A stretch of DNA of 64,000 bases from Ascaris suum (lineage: Eukaryota > Nematoda > Chromadorea > Rhabditida > Ascarididae): NCBI GenBank assembly GCA_013433145.1, contig CM024172.1, forward strand, positions 7,618,553 through 7,682,552, written 5' to 3'. This document shows positions 55,935 through 64,000 of the stretch, piece by piece. How positions within the stretch are numbered: the stretch's first letter is position 1; every line of letters begins with the position of its first letter. The translations under genes were made by a program, and so were the position numbers. The notes beneath the pieces were generated by a model. That model was not told the origin of the DNA and made no database searches. It saw nothing but the letters and a program-made list of their open reading frames with translations.

Positions 55935-58900
55935 AATGCAAGAACCTAGGAATATCTATGCACAATGTAACCACTCGATTGCGCTCAGTTTGCACTGGTC
56001 GGTTAAAACACACTTTTGCATAAGCGGTTGGATGACAATAAACGTGGTCGCTTTATTACCCATGTTTTATTGTTTTCGGCAATTGTTGAGAGCAAATGGC
56101 CTCACGAATAGAAATGCAAAGGAGGGTATCGTGGCAAATTTTTCAACACTTCCCCTTCCCCACTTCTCTCCTTCTCTTGTCTGACTGTCTTTGTGGTACC
56201 ATGTATAGTTTGGTCACTTGTAGATTGCATGAGAAGTTTCAGATATCACCGATTTTTTTCAAATTTGTTGACCAGCGTGGAAGTTCGTAAAAAGTATGAT
56301 GAATGACTGGCGCATATTTGGAGACACTAAATTTCAACAGCATCTTCGAATTTCCTCAGTAGGTAGACGTCGCCGCAACGCAAATCGACAAATGCTAATT
56401 TACAAAAGCGCATAAGAATTTGGTCGATACGGTCAGTAAATTTTCAGCAGTCATTCTTATGTGCACTGCCTCATCTTTACTAGAACGCCTTTAGAACGTA
56501 ACACCTCAAGCTCAGGGAAAAACACGAAACTTGGGTGTTCCATTCAAGTTGCGACAATAGTTTAATGAATATGTTTTAAATCCGTCGAGAGAGGAAGACA
56601 AAGATAAAAATTGAACAAGAAGTGAATGAACAGGAATCGCATCGAAACCTGCGCATCGTTTCTCTGTTATGTCAACTCGAATGACGAAGTACAAACTGAG
56701 AACAACACGGGTGAAGTAATCAGCGCGGCAACCTAATCGATAAGCATCAGACGTCGACTACAAGTGCGCCGAAAAAAGGAACTTCGTTTACCAACTGGCA
56801 TATATAGTGTGAAGAATTCCAGTCGATGTTTCGAAAGCGAACATTTAACAGGAAATCACTGGCCTTCACGCGCATTTGATAATATTTTGTCTTTCAGGAA
56901 CGGATTATAATGTATAGTAGGGAACAACGCAACGATGGATATGCGCTCGATCGACGATGAAATACGCCCTCGAAGGGTAAAAATAAGGAACGTATTTCGC
57001 CAACCGACAAAACAGAGTGATGAGGAATTTGAGTTGTGGTGAGTGACTTGACAAACAAGATGTAACAATCATTACCCATTATTGCACTTTCATTATTGTG
57101 CATGTATGTTGTAGTCACCCGTTGTTCACGGCCGTTGTTGAAAAACGCTTTTGTACATAGAGTCCAGCATATTTCTCCATACAATTCGGATTGGGCGGCA
57201 CTATGAAACAAATCATAAATGAAGGGCATTTATAACGACATTTACTATACGATGCACAAATATCACATTTCGCTAAGAACAGACATGCATTTGTGGATTA
57301 TTGCGTACTCAAGCATTCTTGCTAAGAAGACCTGCTATCGCATTTTGGAATAGATATGGTGAAACTATTAAACGTAGACGTAATCTTCCTTCGTGACGGT
57401 TAACAAGATTTTCTCCTAATGGTCCGCGACTCGTGGGGGCTTAAACAAAGAACATTATGTCTACCACCGAACCCTCTCCAATTGTCTACGAGTTTCCTAC
57501 GACAAACTTTTGGCCACCTTTGGAAAACCCACTGACATGCGGCAGACCTCTTGCAAGCCGGGGATCCTATTTCCAAATGAAAAAGCCCTTCACAAAATTT
57601 CAAAGACTACTGCAATTCGGTTTGTTGCTTGTCAGTCTTCCGTTGTTCAATCAACGATTTTTAGCTGACAAACTTCATGGAACGGTCTATAAGACTGATC
57701 TATGAGACACTTTCCCATCTCTTCGGTGGTCAAATATGGCAATGATTGCAGGAACGTCGGACACATCTCAGGTAGTTCGCAACTTTGGTCGAGATCCGTC
57801 TCATCTGAGAGTCAGAACTTTGTCGCAGGAAGTCGAGCAGTTCGAGTTTTTACGCCCTCGTGATATTCGAGTGTGAAAGGCCAACAATCGAGCGTTCAAA
57901 TCACTTCATTCAAATGCTTGAAAATGTTCTAAGTGGCTGCTGTTCGGTTGCAAATGAAGTGAGCAAGGTGTTTCTTATCAGACCGGTGCAGAAAGGAAGC
58001 ATGAACTTTTGTGGCTCTGGCAAGCTGTTTCTCGTCACAAAAAAAGACTACTGTACAAACATTTCTGTTTGCTGCCAGCAAAGATATTCGGCTGGGATAT
58101 TCACTGTCTCCGTACGCATTAGATGATGCAAAAAATGCAAAAAGTTTCAGACCAATCTCTTGTCCAAAATTTCACCAAACGGTGCAGACCGAGGTCTCAA
58201 TAGGGACATCTCTGCAATAAGGAGTCGATGTTTTTTTGCCAAGGTGACGTCATAACTCGACTTCTAACCCGACATTTTCGCAGTCTTTGTTGTGCCTAGA
58301 TAAGCGCTATGTCTAGGTACCTGTAAGGTTATGTTGTGACGCGAAAGATGCAAGAGGGTTGCTTGTTAGGGAATGGTGCCAAGTTTCATTCTCATATCAT
58401 ACAAATTAATCGGATGTCTATGCCAATTTATTTGCCTTCTGTCGTAGAACAACAAGAAACGAAATCTATAGGCCATAATGGGAACTTGACCGTTTTCGAC
58501 TGCTAGCTTACTGCTTATCTTGGCCGAAAAATAACATTTATATTGTCCAGCGAAGCAGACCAGCCAGCTTAGCAAGTATTATACTGTGCACATGAGCAAA
58601 CGTCAGATGAACTGCAAACAGGTCAAAATACCACCCTCTCTCATGTTTCTGTAATCCAACATATTACTGAAGTCGCGAGAGCGATACTTGTTTTTCCTAT
58701 GGACCCAGGTCGCACCTCGGCTCTTGCTGAGGTGTTGGCCATCTACAAGCAACTAACTTCGTGGAAAGATATGTTCATACAAGAAAAAGACAATTACTGA
58801 ACCAATCCTGATCTTAATGCAAGCACAGTACCTTATAAGGAAATTATGCAGAGTTAAAGTAAAGATCCCCGGAAATCGAGACCCTTGAAGTCGACAGCCG

Positions 58901-61900
58901 CCAATTGAAATTTCCTCGTGTAACACAGGCTAGTATCATCGAAAAAGTCCACTCACAGAGCTTTTTGCAGACTCTATGAGTGGGCTCCTTTAGGATTGGC
59001 AGGAATCTTATAGCATTCAGAAGTTCTTCACTCAGCGCTCCATCCAGTAGAATTGAGGAGACTGAAACGGTCAATACTAGGCCACGTTAGCTCAGCAGTT
59101 CCAAAGATTCCGGATTTTCTGTTTCATAAACGATTTAAGTGACAGATGGAAAACATGCTGGGAAACTCAAGCTTTATAGGATTTTGCACTTCGATCCATC
59201 AAGCAAAATGTCGGGTACTAATGTCTTAAAGCAGCGGTGAACAAGCATCGACAATCATGGCCTGTGGAGGAAAAGATCAGCTGGATGTCGCTAAAGGTAT
59301 TCAAAAGCCTTTCGCCCTGAGAGTTCTTAGTGAGAGTGGAACAACTGTTTCTAACAGTTGGTTAGAACAAACTCTGTTTGGTCTCTGAATTCATGAAAAA
59401 GTCTAACCTTACTTTGATTTAGTCATGCCATATAACACTTCCACGAATAGGTAATCGTATGCACTCATACGTGCATACCCTTGAATGCAAGGCAATTAAG
59501 CTGCATTTTAATAGCAATGTGAGATACAGTGCAACAAGTCCGACTCATATTGCAATTGCGTGGCGTGTGTTCGATTTTTGTTGCTAACTGGAATAATGTT
59601 TAGATATTTGCCCTTTCCTGGTGAACAACAACGAAACTTACGTTTGACCTGCGCAAAGATTCGGCATTAAATTTAGAAAGACGAATGACTGAAGTGATAG
59701 TGTTACAGTTAGGTTCTGCATATCGTGCTCAGTTACCGCATCGAATACACACCAACACAGGACAAACGACTAGAAGAAGCAGTTAAACGTTTAGCAGACA
59801 CATCAAACACGAGAATATAGTGGTGAGGCAGTCGTCGCAACTGTCATTCGTGTCAGTGGAATATCATAACTTCTTAAGTTTTGATATAGTGTACCTTCAG
59901 TGCGTATTATTCAAGCTTGCGGCAAATGAAATCGCTGATCAGTGAAGTGAGATCGCTGATATTGCACACTTCCAAACCGAGATGATTAAATTGAATGAAA
60001 AATGTTGGTCAGGGCTGCACGCTGTGCATCGCGATGACCATCCACATACAAGAAACGCGGACAAAAAACGGCTGAAGGGAGAGCGCCGTCTTGGGCACAC
60101 ATTGAAAAAAGCGGTCAGACTACGTCAAAGGACTGAATGACGCGAATGGAAGTGGCCAAAGGAGTGGCTGGGCTACTTATGTCAAATGTAGCCATACCGC
60201 CTGCGACAAGTAAACATGACCCTTTCACACCCGAAAAATTGCATGACACATTCTTGTACTGAGGGGAGTGATCGTAAAAGTTTTGAACGAAAATTTTCGT
60301 TTCCTCTACAAGTGCATTCGCACAGTTAATTCGAGTGTTCCCTCTTGGGAAACACATTTCAAATCTTTTGTAAACAGTAGGTGACAAATCGATTTAATTT
60401 GAACAATGTACAAATGAATGTCTGAACTCTGTACAAATGAATTCGCAATCGCCATCATTGTTGCTGACTTTGATATCGATTTTCACCATTCGCTATTTCT
60501 CTGCTTCAGAAGCAGGAATAGGCAAATAGATATACACACAGAAAAAGGCGCATAAACAGCCTGGTTACAAAGAGTCGATACAGAACATGATGAACATAAA
60601 ATATAATTTGCTTGGAAGAAAATATTTGATGGTTTTGGATGGAATTTAAGACCGGCGAGCAAATTTGCCAATTCGAGTGTACTCTTTTCGCACTTTGACT
60701 GAATGCGAACAACTCAAAGTTTTATCTAAAATACCCAATGTTTTTGTCTTTGCAGAAAAGCCTGCTGATAAAGTCTTATTTCAAACGTTTACCACTGCAC
60801 TCTACTACATAGAAGCTTTGTGGTAAGGTTGGGTTAAGCTGCTTATCGAAGGGATGACTTGAAAGTTCACAGGAAAAATGAGGGTGAAGTTAAAAACGCT
60901 GTGGCAGGTAGGTGCGAGCAGCTGACCACGAGAAGAACGGCAAGTTTTATAACTATGACCTCAGCAGACTAGTTTCGAGAACCACGCCGATAACACCATG
61001 GTGAACTACACTGAAGAATCTTTCAAAACTGTAGCTCTAACTAATCGTGAGATTACGCTCTGGGTGCTTCGAAGATCCTGTTGACACCCGGTGTGATTCA
61101 ACGTGATTTTCTTTCAATTGGTCTGAAGTGTCTTCTCGGCAACAACTTCGTACTGCTGTCATACTGCGTCGACAGCTAACTTTGTTCTGGAACTGGCGAG
61201 TCTTTCAAATCCCCGGACATCAAAATGTTTCACTTCGGGGTGAAGTTTTCCAGCCTATGAGCTCAACAGCTCCTGGAGACAACCACAGCTCGCTTATTTT
61301 TCGAACAAAAAGCGTCGCCCGAATTCTGGTCTTAATACAGTTCCGGTATTATAACGATATTGCACAGCAATTACGTGTTGATCCCAGCTGTGCCATTCCC
61401 AGTGAGCGCACATTTAAACGTCGCGGGGATTCAAAATAATCTGGCAACGAAACAGACGGTCACGTTAAATAGCTTCCGGCGTGTGGGAATATTTCGTTCC
61501 CGGGGGATGTTTTCCGGTCCGGCAAAGGATCTAAGACTATTTTCAATCAAAACATTGTTATATCTGATGAAAAAAAGTTGAATCTGTGACTGCGCATGAA
61601 GTTACAGGTTGCGTTTTCAAGTAGTGTGTGAGCAATACACTCGATGTTGGAATATTGACATAGCAAGGGTACAAGCAACATCGGCTGCATAATCTCCCTC
61701 GCTCCTTTCCCCCCACAGCGGATAAATCAACGATATACCGCACTGTGTGTATGACTGCATGTATAAAAATGAAATATTACTTGCAGGTGAAAGACGCAGA
61801 GTGGAAATCGTAGCGAATGAGCCACCAAGCTAATTGTCAGGATCTTTCGCATACGAACCGGCTTCAAAAATTGCAGTTCTACTCATTCATATCTATGGGA

Positions 61901-64000
61901 ACATCTCTTCGATGAGTAGGCACGAAGAAAAATCGACCAAAGAAAGTGCCATGCATAGTAAGAAATAACCACTTTTCGCGTATTGGTCAATACGATCTTG
62001 CAGGTCTCGAGGTCGCAGCTACTGAGCTCATAGCTGGAAGGATGAGGTTCCATGCGAAAAATAAATAAACAATACATCCCCTATAAAGCGCCTATAAAGC
62101 ATATCTGCGCTCATGAATAATCCCTCGCTCAAAACGAGATTAAAAATTGCTTCCATATTTGTGCAAAGGTGATACTACCATTCTGGCGGCGTCCGACTTT
62201 TCTCTGAAAAAACAGCGATGTTTGATGAGTTGTGGCATTCATTTGAAAGTGTAAAAAAAAAGAAAAAGAAGTGAATTTTCTACAGAACAGCAAATTGAGG
62301 GACTGATAATGTACAACTAAAAATGTGTACTCCACGAAACTCGCCATCGAACGACAAAGAACGCTGATTAAGATGAAGCATCGAAGCGCTTTGCAAAGCA
62401 CCAATGCAAAAATAACCTAAGACTGCTGATCTGCGCTACGTATAACTTACTACAGCTTGAGAATGCAATTTTTACACGAATGACTACAGCCACTACGTGA
62501 AAAAAACAGAGAAAAGTATGGGGAATTAATCTAGCATTGCTCCATTGTAATGCACAATTTCTTTTAAATTTAAAATAAACAGGGCCAAACGAAGCTACAT
62601 AAAGTTAATTGAACTCTGCTTTCACCTTCCTTAATCATCAAACCATCATCTCAACTGCTCTCGCTAACTTCGGATGCTTCGTTAGAATTATCGCAATGAA
62701 AACTGCGTAGTTGGTCAAAGGAGAATTTCCCAGATCTCAAGTATTGAAATTGTAACAAAAGGGGTTTAAAAGGTTTGCGAGGCGATGGTGAGAGTGCGCA
62801 ACGTGCAGCCGGTTTTTCTTTTCGACAATATTCCTTGTTTTATTAAAGTTGCATTAGTTCTAAACTTTCCAATCCAAGGAACGTTTGTCTCGTTCCTTAA
62901 GAACAAAATAAGTGAAATAATGTGCCCAAGACCTTCAGTAAAAAAGGGTTTCCTGAAGTGAAAACGCATGTTTGCACTGACGTTCATTTAAGCCGGAAAT
63001 TATCGAAAATTCGGCCTCAACCCATTCAGATACTTCATCATTGTTCTAACGGAATAAAAACTGGTGACGGTCGAGGGCAAGCCAACGCTGCCCACTTCTT
63101 GATGGCCTTTGAATCTCCCGAGAGGACTAGTCAACACAATATTCATCGATTACTGTTAAACACCTTCAAGAAAGTTTGCACAGTCCTTTCGAAATCGTTT
63201 CAATCAATAATGCGCTGAACTGTCGAACAACTTCCTCTCTTTTTATTTTCTAAATTTGTTAAGGGCATTGATGCACCTTTGTTGCTGCTTATCAGTGGCA
63301 GATGTGGCATTTAGAACTTCGAACCCATTGAGAACCTAAGCATCTCTCTAGGGCAGATAATCGATAAATTAACTAGTCGTCGACTAGATCTGTAGGCTGT
63401 TGATGGCCATTTAACAGCCTCTGCCTTTTCAAGGCTGCGTTATTTATTGAATGAAGACAGTAAATAAATAACAGTAAGATCAGTGACAACACCACTGTTT
63501 TCAAAGTTGGTTGCCTGGAAAGTAAATGTCTGAAGTTGTGAATGCATTCAGCGAAGCGTCACTGAGCTGTTCAATTCATCGCACTTGTTAGGAATAAATA
63601 AGCAGTGGTAATAATCTTGCGACTGCTGACGGTCAGGCTGATTTAAACGCGCCTTGATCCACTGCGCAATTGCAAATGATGCGAGACACACTTCCAATGA
63701 GAGAATTTCATTTCATTTCAGTTCTTTTTTCGGGATGAGGAGGATACAACTTAGCAGGAAGCGTTTTTATACTATTAAAGCAGTTACGACCATACTAGTT
63801 GAATCACAGTAGCAAGAGTTACCAGACAATATCCTTGTACCAGACATGAAAGGTTTCCGACAAAGCTTTTGAGCTCTCTCACAGACTAGCTCATCTAAGA
63901 ATGATCGTTGACAACGACGTTGCATTTGGTGCACTTACTATCACCATGGAAGGCTTGATGGGTCGCGTTAAATGTAGAATAAAAAACGATACGAACCGCA

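Larger units (their letters stand above)
51717..64000. other. 12-kb stretch with no confident gene
   Basis: This is upstream of the nuclear receptor and would hold its promoter. I see the tRNA-like relic (54.5 kb), a short AT tract (55.9 kb), an open frame of 75 codons without ATG at its head (58573-58800), and overlapping palindromes at 63372-63428. No protein family was recognised on either strand. Confidence 0.55.

Noticed and set aside
59083..59115. gccacgttagctcagcagtt, resembling the 5' part of a tRNA.
   Set aside because: No anticodon arm or B-box follows within tRNA distance.

Overview
This is a nuclear window from a nematode. The strongest evidence is a complete cuticle-collagen gene with the nematode-only N-terminal domain, and an HNF4-type nuclear receptor of the kind expanded in nematodes. 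The DNA is AT-rich, carries long (TA)n tracts, and holds only three recognisable protein-coding genes in 64 kb. Most introns are several hundred bases to about 2 kb. That low density is unlike the compact C. elegans genome and suggests a parasitic relative, possibly a strongylid or hookworm-like species. This placement is inference; no species can be read from the sequence.

Layout. (1) 1-8859: no confident gene; two adjacent TA tracts near 7.8 kb. (2) 8860-17602, minus strand: nine exons of cytosolic cysteinyl-tRNA synthetase (cars-1), giving 439 consecutive in-phase codons that cover the catalytic core. The first exon(s) and the C-terminal part were not found. One intron holds a decayed non-LTR retrotransposon reverse transcriptase lying antisense to the host gene. 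(3) 17603-33564: a long gene-poor stretch. (4) 33565-39054, plus strand: a complete six-exon cuticle collagen of 317 residues, with a trans-splice-type acceptor 4 nt before the ATG. (5) 39055-42747: no confident gene. (6) 42748-51716, minus strand: an eleven-exon HNF4-type nuclear hormone receptor, about 715-736 residues, with a long C-terminal tail beyond the ligand-binding domain. (7) 51717-64000: no confident gene; one tRNA-like relic and small structured repeats.

The three genes do not form a pathway: one is a housekeeping translation enzyme, one a structural cuticle protein and one a transcription factor. All exon borders were placed by reading the translation across GT...AG sites with matching phase. 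No new defence, mobile or metabolic system was found. The most useful points for follow-up are the unlocated cars-1 C-terminus (with an in-frame TGA in the nearest candidate exon), the long receptor tail, the antisense retrotransposon relic, and a few open frames with no recognised homologue.
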